A stretch of 64,000 nt of DNA from Perkinsus marinus ATCC 50983 (Eukaryota > Perkinsozoa > Perkinsida > Perkinsidae). The notes under the pieces were generated by a model, which saw nothing but the letters and a program-made list of their open reading frames with translations, did no database searches and was not told the DNA's origin. A program made the translations under genes and the position numbers. How positions within the stretch are numbered: the stretch's first letter is position 1; each line of letters starts with the position of its first letter. The stretch is from assembly GCF_000006405.1 (NCBI RefSeq), contig NW_003210279.1, positions 49,939-113,938 of the forward strand, read 5' to 3'. Of the stretch, positions 11,085-21,520 are shown piece after piece.

Positions 11085-11156
11085 AGGGCGCGCCCGGATT
11101 TGAACCGAGGACCTGCTGATCTGCAGTCAGCCGCTCTACCACTGAGCTACACACCC
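11085..11156 (-). tRNA. trnC-GCA: tRNA-Cys (GCA)
   Basis: Full cloverleaf on the minus strand. The acceptor GGGTGTG pairs with CGCGCCC, the D arm is GCTCAGTGGTAGAGC, and the anticodon stem GCTGA/TCAGC carries the loop CTGCAGA, so the anticodon is GCA. The T arm is CTCGG/CCGGG with TTCAAAT. 72 nt, no intron. It sits in the gap between the divergent lipoyl synthase and DCAF13 genes. Confidence 0.95.
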
Positions 11157-11388
11157 ACACGTGCTTCTAAGGAATGAGTGGAAGTGTGAGGATAGTTATG
11201 GAATTTTTCCCTCTTGATGTCGAATCTTCTCACAACATCTGCTTCTGCGAACCCTTCGACCCATCCCAATAACAGAGATTCCACCTTATTAGCCTCTGCT
11301 CAACAATTCCTACTCCTACTATCCAGGGTCGGAGAGTTCCAATTCAAGTTTAAGACTTCCGTTTTCGTTCAGTTTACTTTCCCCATAG

Positions 11389-13971
11389 ATGAAGGTCAAA
11401 GTCCTACATCGAGATCCTTCCGAGTTTACCATCACCAAGCCAGGTGGCATCCAGAAGTACCAGCGTAACGCTGATCCCGTCCTGCATCCCTTCGATCGGG
11501 CCACAGAGTAGTGATGGGCTCCTCCCAATCTTACTCGGGAGTAATGACGTTTTATAGGAGACTTTCAACTTCGTAGGTATACCAGGGCTTTGAACGGAGC
11601 GAAGATACAAAAAATGTTCGCCAAGCCGTTCCTCTGTGCCTTGGAGGGCCACACTGATGCTGTTAAATGCATGACCAGATGCAGGACTGTGATAGCACCG
11701 TTATTCACTGGCAGTTGTGATGGCGAGGTATTCCAAACTCCCCAAGAGGCTCTCATATTGAATCCCTTCCTTAGATTCGCTTCTGGAACGTCGGCCAACG
11801 GAGGTGCTTCAAGGCAGTGAGAGCTCACGAAGGCTTCGTTCGCGGCCTGTGTACAACCAGTGATGATTCCCTTGTCGTCAGCGCTGGTGAGGACAAGACG
11901 ATTAAACTGTGGAAGTAGTATTGGGAGAATTAGCAACATGCCGTAACGCAGCCCTCTGTTTCAGGTTCGACCCGGATGAGGCCGTAGGAGAGATGCTAGA
12001 TGAGAAGTTCAGCACTGTCGGGGCCCTGCAATCGGGTTCGTCAGCTTCCCTTCACAACGACAAGGTGGCTCCTCTACATGTACTCACTTCGGTAATACCG
12101 TAATCATCAGCCCTTTCAACCTCATTGACTCCTCTTTATTTTCTAGTCATCTATGCTATCGTCGATTGACGCCCATTGGGGTAAGAGCTCTATGCTAGCC
12201 ACTGCAGGAGAAACAGTGGATATCTGGGATTACAACCGGTAGTGGTACCGGCATGTTCACATCCCCATCTTTGATTGGCCAGGACAACTCCCTTGTCTAC
12301 CTACGAGTGGGGCACTGAGGCAACTCTTAGCGTTAAGTTTAACCCATGTGAGGAGTGCCTCCTTGGAACAACTGCCATGGACAACTCTATCGGCCTGTTT
12401 GACGTCCGTATGCAGAGTGGCTTGAGGAAGGTATTAACATCGCCTAGCCGCGCTCGTTGAGGGCATTACAGATGAAATACTCATCGTGAAAGACGGTCTA
12501 TGCTTGGTCTATGGTCATTGGTTATCAACGAGCATAGAACAAGGATGCACTGCTCTTCATAGATCCTAAGGAGCTCTTCTCAAATAGTCTCACCTTCGCG
12601 TACTCAGTAACTCAGTGGGCTCTTCTAGTGAGTAGTTATCATCAGTGTGGGAAAGGTGCATATATTCAACTACATGTGTTGGTGATAATGTGAAAATTAT
12701 GGGGAAATTGCTGGGAAATTCTCATTGGTCTCTGTTGAATCTATGGGCGAAATTATATATAATTAGTGAGGAAACTCCTGATCTCAGCTGAGGAAAGCGA
12801 ACATATATTTCTCCAACGCTGAACTATCCCCCACTAGGGCGTACGAGTATAGAAAGATATGTCTATGGGAGTCCTATATAATTTTTTGGGGTTATTGGTT
12901 GAGGTCTCGCGGAAGATTATGAATTCGTGACATAGCTGGGATATTCCCATTCTTCACATGTGCTTTCTTGAGAAGGGGTTGTTCATTTTCATAGGTGGTT
13001 CTTCGTAACCGGAGCAACGCCTTCTGCTGGAACCCCCGTCAGCCCTTACGCTTCAGTGTAGCCAATGAGGACGGCAATTTATACACTTTCGATATGAGGT
13101 AGTAACGAAAAGCCGTATAGTAGTCAACAACCTGATCCCATCAGAAAACTGGATTCTGCGGTTTTCATTCATAAAGGGCATGTGCGTGCAGTTCTCGATC
13201 TGGACTATAGTCCGACTGGTGAAGAACTGGTCTCTGCCGGCTACGATAAGACTATCAGAATCTTCAACTATGAGACTCAACGCTCCAGAGAGGTAATTAT
13301 TAATAGGGAACTCTAGGCAAGGGTTGATGGAATTTATAGATTCTACCGTAGTCGACTGAGCTAAGAGTCCATACTTGTGCACTCTGCACTGTAGTACAGT
13401 AGTGTACTTTTCTTGAATGTGGAAATGATATCCTCTACAGATTCGGGATCAGTTTCCCTTGCTAGCTGAATTTCACTTGCATCAATAATCAGGTGTATCA
13501 TACGAAACGAATGCAGAGAGTACTTTGCTGTCAATACAGTGGCGATGGCCGATTCGTGTTTAGTGGCTCGGAAGACTGCAATATTCGAGTGTGGAAAAAT
13601 GAGGTAGTACCGGGGATCGAACCTGGGTGGTATATCAGCATAATCAGGCTTCGGACAAGTTGGGCGTTGTGAGCAAGCGGGAGAAGAAGGCTCAAGCATA
13701 TCGCAAGAAGCTAGTTGCGAAATACAAGCACATGCCAGAGATAAGACGAATCGCAAAGTAAGATGATGCCACTACCAGGGATCGAACCCGGTACCTTTCC
13801 TTGTCTAGTCACAAGCATCTCCCGAAGGCCATTAAGCTCCGACAAGACAAGATGAACATTATGGATGAGGCTCAGAAGAAAAAGGAAGTGAACAGAGTGA
13901 AGAACTCGAAACCCGGCAGCAGGCCGAAGGTCGGCGAGAAGCAGAAACCTATCCTGCGACAGCTCAAGTGA
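11389..13971 (+). CDS. DCAF13: DCAF13/Sof1, WD40 protein of the U3 snoRNP / small-subunit processome
   Basis: Works in 18S rRNA maturation in the nucleolus. Exons: 11389-11507, 11577-11727, 11775-11914, 11965-12091, 12147-12238, 12283-12430, 12995-13098, 13145-13292, 13493-13603, 13648-13757, 13809-13971. They join to 470 residues, close to the usual ~445-490. The start MKVKVLHRDPSEF, the block RALNGAKIQKMFAKPFL, WD repeats with GSCDGE / AGEDKTIKLW / GYDKTIRIF / GSEDCNIRVW endings, and the Sof1 tail (HKHLPKAIKLRQDKM, then KNSKPGSRPKVGEKQKP) are diagnostic. Eight introns are 44-69 nt, one is 200 nt and one is 564 nt and holds a dispersed repeat. The last two introns (13604-13647 and 13758-13808) contain tRNA B-box-like sequence. 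Confidence 0.96.
12655..12840 (+). repeat. Dispersed intronic repeat family 2, copy 1
   Basis: Inside the 564-nt intron of DCAF13. Shares the blocks TTCAACTACATGTGTTGGTG, GAGGAAACTCC, GCGAACATATATTTCTCCAAC and TATCCCCCA, in the same order and spacing, with 47129-47345, and in reverse orientation with 47728-47890. Confidence 0.6.
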
Positions 13972-14376
13972 TAACATATGTTCTATCACTGTTTATACGT
14001 CTCCACACAGAGGAATGGTATTGAGTTGTGGAATTAATCCCGCCAGGATGCGACGAAGGAGTGGTATGAATGTGCTGTGTGAATTGCCTTGTAAATTTCC
14101 AATTCCCATCTAATCACATTGAAGCCGCAAACACTTCCCTAAATCAACACCTTATTTTTTATCGAGCAAGGCCTAGTCAAACTTCGCGAATACTGCCGAC
14201 TCTGCTGTGTGATCATAACAAGAGATGAATGATATCGTATACCCCCTGATAAGCCAATTCGTTAACAAAAGAAAGGCAAAGGAGATAGAGCAGGGTCTGA
14301 GATGATAGTATATGTTATAATGATGGTATTAGATTGAACAACGGAAAATAGTTATTGTCATTCAAGAAGTAGCAGC
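13972..14376. other. Convergent intergenic spacer
   Basis: Separates the 3' ends of DCAF13 and the CDPK. No ORF or RNA gene seen. Terminators cannot be placed from sequence alone. Confidence 0.7.
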
Positions 14377-16296
14377 TCAAGGCAACGAAGAACCAACGTC
14401 ATACGATTGCATCATAGCAAGGAATTCATGGAAATCGATAAAGCCATCACCATTGATATCGAACTCCCGTATGAGCTCAGCTATAGATTGTTCATCCAAG
14501 TCGTCGTCATGTGTGGTGGTACCCATGATTTGCCTCCACTCGTCTGAAGATATCTTCCCATCTTGTTTCCGGTCCAGAATCCGGAACGCCTTCTTGCACA
14601 GATCAGTGCGGGAGAATGTGACCTGTGAAATTGCCGCTGCTAGAAACTCCGTATAATCAATAGCATCACTCGCGTCCGTATCAATGCCAGCGAAAAGCTC
14701 ATCAACTTTAGCCTGCTGCATATCGGGTCTCGATTTCTTCATAGCAATTCTGAACTCAGGCAATGTTATCGTGCCCGAACCCGTGATATCTAATGCCTCG
14801 AACGTCCTAAAGATCTCTCGAATCCACTCAGAACAACAGCACACTGACAAATTATATGCGATGGCGTTAACCGCAACCTTCCGCAGTTTGCTAGCATGGA
14901 CGTAGGTCTCGAAGGTCTCCGGACTCAAATAGACCAAATCGGTGCTGGGCCGGTAGCGCTTCATCCAGGGGTGCTCCCAAGCCTCAGCCGCTGTTAACCT
15001 TTTACTACAGTCCTTTTCCATAAGGCCTCTTATAAGGTCCTTCGCCTCCTCCGAAACCTGTCCCCACCACTTGTCAGGGAACTCCACACCTTGACTTGTT
15101 GTTATCGATTCCAATACCTCACCCGTGGTAGCTCCTCTGAAGGGAGGATAGCCACCGAGCAGGACAAACAGAAGGACACCCAAGCTCCACATGTCCATAC
15201 CAGGATGGTGCTCATGACCAGCGATGATCTCTGGTGCCACGTAATACGGAGTTCCGACCAGACCGTGGAGCTTCTGAGCTTCCTTACCAAAATCATTCAC
15301 CAAGGATATTCCACCCACAGGGGCGTCATCAATAGCATCTCGCTGATTTCTGACCATATCAATCTTGGGCAAACCACAGTAGCGGAGCTCGAACCGAGAC
15401 GCTTTCCGAGATCCCAAGTTGATCTCACCACGGCTCTGATGACCATCGAGGTTTCCCAAGGCACAAGAAGTCTGATGAACCTGAGCGCTGAAACCAAAGT
15501 CAATGAGCTTGGCGGGTGACTCTGGACAGGCGGTAGAGAAAAGAATATTCTCTGCCTTGATATCACGATGAATGATGCCCTTACTATGACAGTAGTTCAG
15601 CGCTGAGACCAGACCTTTGAGAATGCGGGCCGCCTCTGGTTCTGAGAGATAGCGCTTTTCCAGGAGGTAGTCGGTGAGCTCCGGACCACGACAAAGTTCC
15701 ATGACCAAATAGAACGACATGCTATCCTCGTAAATCTCATACAATTTGCATATGTTGGGATGATCAAGCCGCCCCATAGCGCCGACCTCACGCTTCATCT
15801 GTCGATTGACGATAGCAACCTCTTCAGTGTTGCAGGTTCCTCCGCTCAAAACGGCACTGCATTTTGGGATTATTTTAATAGCACGATGATCGCCTGTGGC
15901 GCGACACACTGCCTCACAGACCGACCCCTGCGAGCCGTTTCCAATCACACGCTGCAGTTCATATTCCCTCAATAGCTTCTCCGGACCATGTCGGTGCTTA
16001 TCACGCCTGTCTATGATCAAAGTCTGGCGTCCTCTTACGAATAGACTGCCAGGTTGATTCTCCCTCTTCAGAGCTCGATAGGCACGTTCGTTAGAGACAG
16101 ACTCCTCAAACTTCTGATGGGGACTTGCAGCATCCAAACTGCTACCGACCGAGGTCTCCGTACCAAGAGTAGACCTCCGGCGTATAGAACAGAAGCCGTC
16201 CGGACAGGACGGCATCTTAGTGTCATTGGTGGTGACTGTAGCCTCAATGCTGTAGTCGTCGTTGAGTGATAGGTGATGGGCCAATGTCATTGACAT
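14377..16296 (-). CDS. CDPK: Calcium-dependent protein kinase (CDPK), intronless
   Basis: Ser/Thr kinase directly switched by Ca2+, a family of plants and alveolates. The first ATG is at 16296, giving 639 residues. The kinase domain starts near residue 110: Gly loop GNGSQGSV, AIKIIPK, catalytic HRDIKAEN, IDFGFSA, GTPYYVAPE, DMWSLGVLLFVLLGGYPPF and EHPWMKRY. A junction helix follows, then four EF hands. EF3 (DRKQDGKISSDEW) and EF4 (DINGDGFIDFHEF) are near-canonical, while EF1 (DITGSGTITLPEF) and EF2 (DTDASDAIDYTEF) deviate. Oddities: the catalytic loop has Ala where Pro is usual (KAEN), and about 70 extra residues sit between DFG and GTPYY. No N-terminal Met-Gly, so N-myristoylation is not predicted. 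Confidence 0.95.
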   Translation of the reverse strand: MSMTLAHHLSLNDDYSIEATVTTNDTKMPSCPDGFCSIRRRSTLGTETSVGSSLDAASPHQKFEESVSNERAYRALKRENQPGSLFVRGRQTLIIDRRDKHRHGPEKLLREYELQRVIGNGSQGSVCEAVCRATGDHRAIKIIPKCSAVLSGGTCNTEEVAIVNRQMKREVGAMGRLDHPNICKLYEIYEDSMSFYLVMELCRGPELTDYLLEKRYLSEPEAARILKGLVSALNYCHSKGIIHRDIKAENILFSTACPESPAKLIDFGFSAQVHQTSCALGNLDGHQSRGEINLGSRKASRFELRYCGLPKIDMVRNQRDAIDDAPVGGISLVNDFGKEAQKLHGLVGTPYYVAPEIIAGHEHHPGMDMWSLGVLLFVLLGGYPPFRGATTGEVLESITTSQGVEFPDKWWGQVSEEAKDLIRGLMEKDCSKRLTAAEAWEHPWMKRYRPSTDLVYLSPETFETYVHASKLRKVAVNAIAYNLSVCCCSEWIREIFRTFEALDITGSGTITLPEFRIAMKKSRPDMQQAKVDELFAGIDTDASDAIDYTEFLAAAISQVTFSRTDLCKKAFRILDRKQDGKISSDEWRQIMGTTTHDDDLDEQSIAELIREFDINGDGFIDFHEFLAMMQSYDVGSSLP

Positions 16297-16879
16297 CAAC
16301 AACTAATATAAACTGATGGGAGACTCGCAGAATAACAAGTTGAGAACTTTTTCCGTCAATGGTTACTCGCTCGTCAGAGAGCTTAGCAGAACGCATAGCC
16401 AGAGGAAGATTTCAACTTAATTTGATTTTGACAACAGTGATCGTCCCGAACGTTATGACTGGAGTGCTGGCAACCTGTAAGGACGAAGGGCCAAACATAG
16501 TCGGGTCTTTGTAACGTGTGTGACGCCCGACAACGGAACAGATCAACCACCATTTCGCTAATTTTTATCTCGCAGAGAGCCAAACTACTATTCCAATTTT
16601 TGGCGAAATCGAATGCGTGCCCCTCACAAGGAGGCCTACTCAGGAGCAACACCAACCGCCTAGTTCTCTGTTGACAGCGTTTCGCCAGACTTAGAAATGC
16701 GCTCGCCCGTACGCGGAAACTTGTCCCTAGTACGTCCCTAGTTATGCCGAGCTTATGTTGGTGTTTCCTATCTCTTAACCGATTAGCACCAATAACGATT
16801 CCTCTTGTTTATGTTTTACTGAGCGTTATATTCGTTTTCAGGCAAGCACCATCGGCATTCTTCCAGACTCAAGCCTAGC
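16297..16879. other. Spacer between divergent genes
   Basis: No supportable gene. A 90-codon open frame on the minus strand (16383-16655) has no family resemblance or coding character. Promoter elements cannot be identified by eye. Confidence 0.6.
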
Positions 16880-17329
16880 ATGTCAGCCCTCCCGAAGATC
16901 CTCAGGTGCGCTGCCTCGACTAACCAATGGAGATCTCCCTCAAGTGGCACTCAGTGAGTGGTTGGAACCGGTAGTTTTCGCCGTCAACCCAACTCCTCTG
17001 TGTGCACTGTCTCAACTAGATTAGGAGCCTCGAGGCGTTTCTTTGGAGTTCTCCTCGTGTACCACTCTGTCATCTCGGTAGATCGCTTTGGCAACAGCAG
17101 TAGGTGGGTTCCATAAAGCTTCATTTCTCTTCGTCGTAGTATCTTTCCCGAAATTTGCCTCGAAATAGAAATGCCCAAGACCGCTGGTCGCATCATTCCT
17201 CCGGATGATGCTGGGGCGGCGGGACTCATGTCCAGCCTGCTGAGGTCGCGGACTTCGCGACGCATCCGGGCGATAACTGGTATGCAGTACGCTCAAAACA
17301 CTTGGTTGGACGACGAGACGTCAAATTAG
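16880..17329 (+). CDS. Small hypothetical protein with a possible mitochondrial presequence
   Basis: Not recognised. The ATG at 16880 opens MSALPKILRCAASTNQW, an Arg/Ser/Ala-rich start like a mitochondrial leader. A donor in ACTCA|GTGAGTG and an acceptor CAACTAG then lead to LGASRRFFGVLL. The last exon is open to the stop at 17329 (MPKTAGRIIPPDDAGAAGLM ... NTWLDDETSN). The join between the middle and last exon is not settled, since several acceptors in 17100-17185 are possible. The opposite strand is also open here, so strand is not beyond doubt. Confidence 0.35.
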
Positions 17330-17394
17330 GCACCTTTTGGACAATGTGACAACCACTCGTCACCTATCTAAGATCATCACACTAGGTCTGCAGG

Positions 17395-17815
17395 ATGAAA
17401 AAACTTAGTGGTCACCTAGAAGAGCCCGGGCTCACTCATTCGTCTCTCGTGACGAATCCTGCAATGCCTGATTCGCAGCCTGAATGCCGTCGAATCTCTC
17501 GGATAGTGCTAGATGACGCCAACCATGTGGCGTGTGTATCGCTATCTTATTCGCCTACTTCTGACACGATCAGCTGTGGATGTAGCGACGGTGAGATCGA
17601 CGTAGCTCACACCCTTCCTCCTGGCTTGATATCATGAAACGATACCACACAGCGCTATGCGAAGGAGAAAAAATTATCAATCTTTGCACGATTCTAGTCT
17701 GCCAGTTATTGATGTCAGAGGCGTGCCGCCATGATTTTCGGACTGATTTCTTACCAACCAGCATTCTATCAGTCGCCCCTTTGCGATGAATGACTGTTTG
17801 TTTATCAACGCTTTG
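17395..17815 (+). CDS. Candidate gene or fragment with one WD40-like segment
   Basis: The ATG at 17395 opens a frame to a GAC|GTAGCTC donor near 17608. The segment VACVSLSYSPTSDTISCGCS followed by DGEID resembles one WD repeat strand set. A TTCTAG acceptor near 17697 leads to an open stretch of about 35 codons ending near 17790. One repeat cannot make a propeller, so this is either a fragment or a wrongly bounded gene. Confidence 0.22.
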
Positions 17816-17885
17816 TGTTTTGCAGTGTCGGATCAACGAGTCACAAATACGGCCCTTCCTGGAGAGACCCTTTCAGTAGTTGACA

Positions 17886-18702
17886 ATGGGGGAAGATGAC
17901 CGATGGATTGCTGGGCTTTTAATCCAGGAGGCTGAGGCGCGCCGTCGTGACGCTTCCAAAAAGGAGGGGAGAATTCCGGTCAATACTGAGTTCCTCCAAC
18001 GTAGCATTTCCACTACCAATCATCGAGATCTCAAAGCCGCCGCAGCTGGTAGCAAATCTCATATAAAGTTCTTGCTCATTTTGACGTTATACTCGTCAGA
18101 TTTGAAACGCACTGCTGCTGAAACTGCCTTTGATCTGAAAGCACGCGAGCTTCGAGAACGGAGATCAGGTGGAAGTCCTCAGCCCAGCTGTAAAAAGCGC
18201 CGCTACATTCCTCCATCACGAGGAGATTCCGGCGCCTCTACTGATCATCGGCGAGGGGAGTCGCCTGATGTCGTGGTAGATCTCACAAAAGAATACAATT
18301 GGGTGAAACCAGGCCTAGTTGTTCGTGTGCGAGACAAGGCATCTGAACACTTCCGCCAGAAAATGGTTGTCAAGGAGTGCGCTAAGGACGTCTGCACGGG
18401 CAAGATCATCGCTTCTGGTGCTAATGCTTCCATCGAAATACGACAAGTCGAGACGGTGGTGAGCAAGTCGCCTGGCAGGTAAGGCATTACCCTATCTCTC
18501 GAGAGGTATCGTATTCCCTTTCAGGAACCTCGAGGTCGTTCTACCCTCGGTGCACGATCTTCCTGTGGGGGCTGTAGTTTCGCTCAAGTCTCGACACGCC
18601 CGTCAGGGGAAAGCGTCGGTGATCAGCAAGAGTATGGATGGTTTACAGGAGTATTTGGTCCCATTGAACAGCGTATGTGAATTTGCCGACAACAGTACTT
18701 GA
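17886..18702 (+). CDS. GPKOW/Spp2-like KOW-domain protein, spliceosome-associated (probable)
   Basis: The ATG at 17886 opens a protein whose C-terminal half looks like the KOW region of GPKOW/MOS2: YNWVKPGLVVRVRDKASEHF, KMVVKECAKDVCTGKI, then after an intron (about 18480-18526) LPSVHDLPVGAVVSLKSRHA and ending LVPLNSVCEFAD. GPKOW binds the DEAH helicase of the catalytic spliceosome. The N-terminal half is Arg/Lys/Glu-rich with a basic PSCKKRRY patch that could be a nuclear signal. A 51-nt segment 18049-18099 (GTAGC..GTCAG) is probably an in-frame intron, because its removal restores a helical run (AAADLKRTAAETAFDLKARE). I do not see a G-patch. The last donor-like GTATGTG after NS may mean a further exon. 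Confidence 0.5.
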
Positions 18703-18949
18703 TGCCTCCAATGTTTCGTTTTTCGGGTTCACAGCAACGAACAAGCGAATAGGGACAGAGCTCTGGACACAGTAGGGATAGGAGCTATAAAAATTTCCTT
18801 AGCCATCACAAGCGCTTCAACAACACACATTGACTATAAATTATAGTCGTAACTCAAAACTCGCCGCCCGAAAAAGAGATCCCCGAGTTGGTGACTCCCT
18901 GACTCCTGTCCAGGGTTCACTGTAATTCTCCGATTATTACACTCCCCTA

Positions 18950-20948
18950 GGTTTCCTCACTGTATGCATCGAGGTTCAAGAAATCGGATCTGACCGATCA
19001 TGAGAAGGCCATCCAGAATGGCAAGCGTTCAAGCAGCTCCCTGTACACGTAGCCTTCAAGCAGATAATTGCAAAAAATGAGGCTATTGAGGCTAGTCGCA
19101 TGGCCGAAGAACTCCTCCTTGTTAATCCCTCGGCCGACCTAGCACTCACTTTGGCTATCAAAGAGGTCGCGATCCTCAAATCCGAAGCTTTTCTTACAAT
19201 GGGCTGAGAAACATGGGCTCAAGGTCACCAAGCACTGGCGCTCTGTTAATTATGGTTGGCAATTCATCCAAGCGGCACATTCCATACAGTTGGCGGATAT
19301 TAAGGTCTGACTTAGTGACCATAAATTTGGCATAATAGTAGACGAATCAACCGATATCTCGGTCACCAAACAAATCATTCTCTACATCAAATCGAGGGGT
19401 CAGACACATATGTCGGTCTCCGAGATATGCACGGTGATGAAACAGGTGAAGCCATAAAGAATGCTGCTGTGGGCTTGCTAGAGTCTTTACAGTTGCCGAA
19501 GGAGCATCTTATCTCGGTCACATCGGATGGGGCATCAGCTGTGGTGGGAGCTAAGTTTGGTGCGGGTGTCTTACTGGAAAACTGGCGAGGCGCCCCTTTG
19601 AAAAAAGAGCACTGTATAGTGCATAAGGTAAACCTCGCCACGGGCGACGTATTCGACGCCAAGACCTGTACAGATGGTGATGTCCTACGTGTAGCAGCAG
19701 ACGTGGAAGCTTGCGTAAGGAACAGCTATCTCTTTTTCAACAGATCAACTTCGAATCGCGAGGAGCTGATTAATATTTCCAAACAGTACGAGCAATTGTA
19801 TATGCCGAGATCGTGGTGCGAGACAAGGTGGCTCTCTCGACATTCGGCCATGAGATCTCTGTGGCCCGGATTCCGGGCCCCGGAAGACACGCAGTCCTGG
19901 AATTTCTCACATCGAATTTGTCACGTCGGTTCTCCAATGAAGCTGCTGTTATTCTTCGAATGCTCGATGAGCAGTCAAACGACTTCGAGGGAGTGTTGGT
20001 CCAACACTGTTGGATACCATGCGAATAGTTTACTTACTCTCGATTAGGCTACAGAAAGCCAATATGAAATTTTGGAAGTATTTTTGCACTATCAACGTGC
20101 GGATGCTTCGCTAGGCGACTTAATCGACGACATGGAGTCTGATGCTGCCAAAAAATTCGCCGTGTTCATGCGCAAGCGCTTGCGTACACGCATCCCAGCC
20201 ATGTCAACCGCCCAAGAGGCACAGGTACAACCTGTGTCTCTTGGGTGGCTGACATGGCTTCACATGTCAGGTACACGCCTTCAGGCTCTTGAATCCGGAT
20301 TCTGAGGCTGCTGGTAACCCTCTGGCTGGTAGCGTTTTTTCGAAAAAGCTGATCAACAGGGCCGCGCATAGCCACTTGTCAATCCATTCGAGGCACTATG
20401 GCTGCTCCGAGGAGGATTCCGTCACAGCATTCAACAAAACCAACCGTCGTCTCTCTTGGCAGTCCCATGTGAGAAGGATTTATGATGAGCAGCTCCTTCT
20501 TGATATAGAGCTCAAAGAGAAGCCTGACGACAGGCAGCTGAAGATCTACAGACTGGTATTGGAAATCGAGTCGTCCGTGGCGGTTGACTCCTGCGAAGCT
20601 GAACGCGGGTTCAGCGCTTTGCAGCGCATCCGCTCGAAAACTAGGAATAGACTGCAAGGTGCCGCTATGTCGCTGTCCATAAACGCGACCCCCGCCTGCG
20701 AGGAGGTGGTGAAATTGTGGTCAACAATCAAGCCTCGTCGTAAGAAGGTAGCTGCTAAAAGGGTAACCAAAAGGAATAGGGACGGTATACCAGTAGCTAG
20801 CTCTTCGGATGAGGAAGACTTCGTTTACGACGATGTACTTTTCGAAGGGAACACCGACGAGGAATGTGACCCTATTGACGAGGAGCATGAATATAACCTT
20901 ATGCTGCAATCTGGGTATCTCGTTTTGGAAGAAAGCGACGGGGAGTAA
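18950..20948 (+). pseudogene. hAT-family transposase, degenerate (hAT-1)
   Basis: DNA transposon remnant. Pieces in different frames: about 18955-19050 (YASRFKKSDLTDHEKAIQNG), 19050-19205, 19210-19430 (VDESTDISVTKQIILYIKSR), 19427-20047 (GLLESLQLPKEHLISVTSDG, RWLSRHSAM) and 20289-20948 with the hAT dimerisation end (VAVDSCEAERGFSALQRI). At least four frame breaks or stops interrupt it. The region 20048-20290 contains a foldback hairpin. The C-terminal tail is acidic. It is not the same subfamily as the element at 28.6-30.7 kb. Terminal inverted repeats were not identified. Confidence 0.8.
20198..20259. repeat. Foldback hairpin inside hAT-1
   Basis: Arms of about 29 nt (AGCCATGTCAACCGCCCAAG on the left, returning as TTGGGTGGCTGACATGGCT) around a TACAA loop, with few mismatches. 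It interrupts the transposase reading frame. Confidence 0.8.
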
Positions 20949-21520
20949 GTGAGCTATTTGTATTGTTTAAGGGCTTTCAGGCCCAAGCGTTGAGCTCGAT
21001 AAGCAAGCCTTGGGTCTTAGCATATGAACTCGTGGTGTGCGAACAGTCAGCGCCGCTGACTCATCATCTTTTTTTGGTCGTCAGCGGTGTCAAGGTACCT
21101 CCGTGGCGAAGGCTCCGCCTGTCGGAACAAAACTTTTCCCACGAATATTTCTCTCGTTGTCAATCACGAGTCCCACTAGCGTTAACGATGAGCTACATTA
21201 AATACATAACAGAGTCAACCCCATAAGCGAACACATTCTAATATTCCGCGATCCTGTCACGGGGTAGGGATTTTCCGTTTTCACCTTCACGACAAAGTAT
21301 ACCATTTTCCGCGCGGAAAATTGAAAATGGCCTACAGTGAACTCTGCTCCTGTCCCACATAACTTGCCGCGGGTGGGAGTTATAATGCAACACTATCGAC
21401 TCCGAGCATATGTGATGGAGAATTACGCTGTGTGAACCGTCTCCTGACGTGTTGGCTTTATTGTGAAAATCCGTTCTGGGCTGGTCACTCGTAAACACAA
21501 CACACCTTATGAGAAATGTA
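20949..21520. other. Spacer downstream of hAT-1
   Basis: Probably includes the 3' end of the element. A GTCAGCGCCGCTGAC-type dyad lies near 21050. No gene seen. Confidence 0.5.

Noticed and set aside
13711-13989. Minus-strand frame overlapping the end of DCAF13
   Set aside because: It is a shadow of the sense exons; its odd VPGSIPGS stretch is just the tRNA-like intron read backwards.
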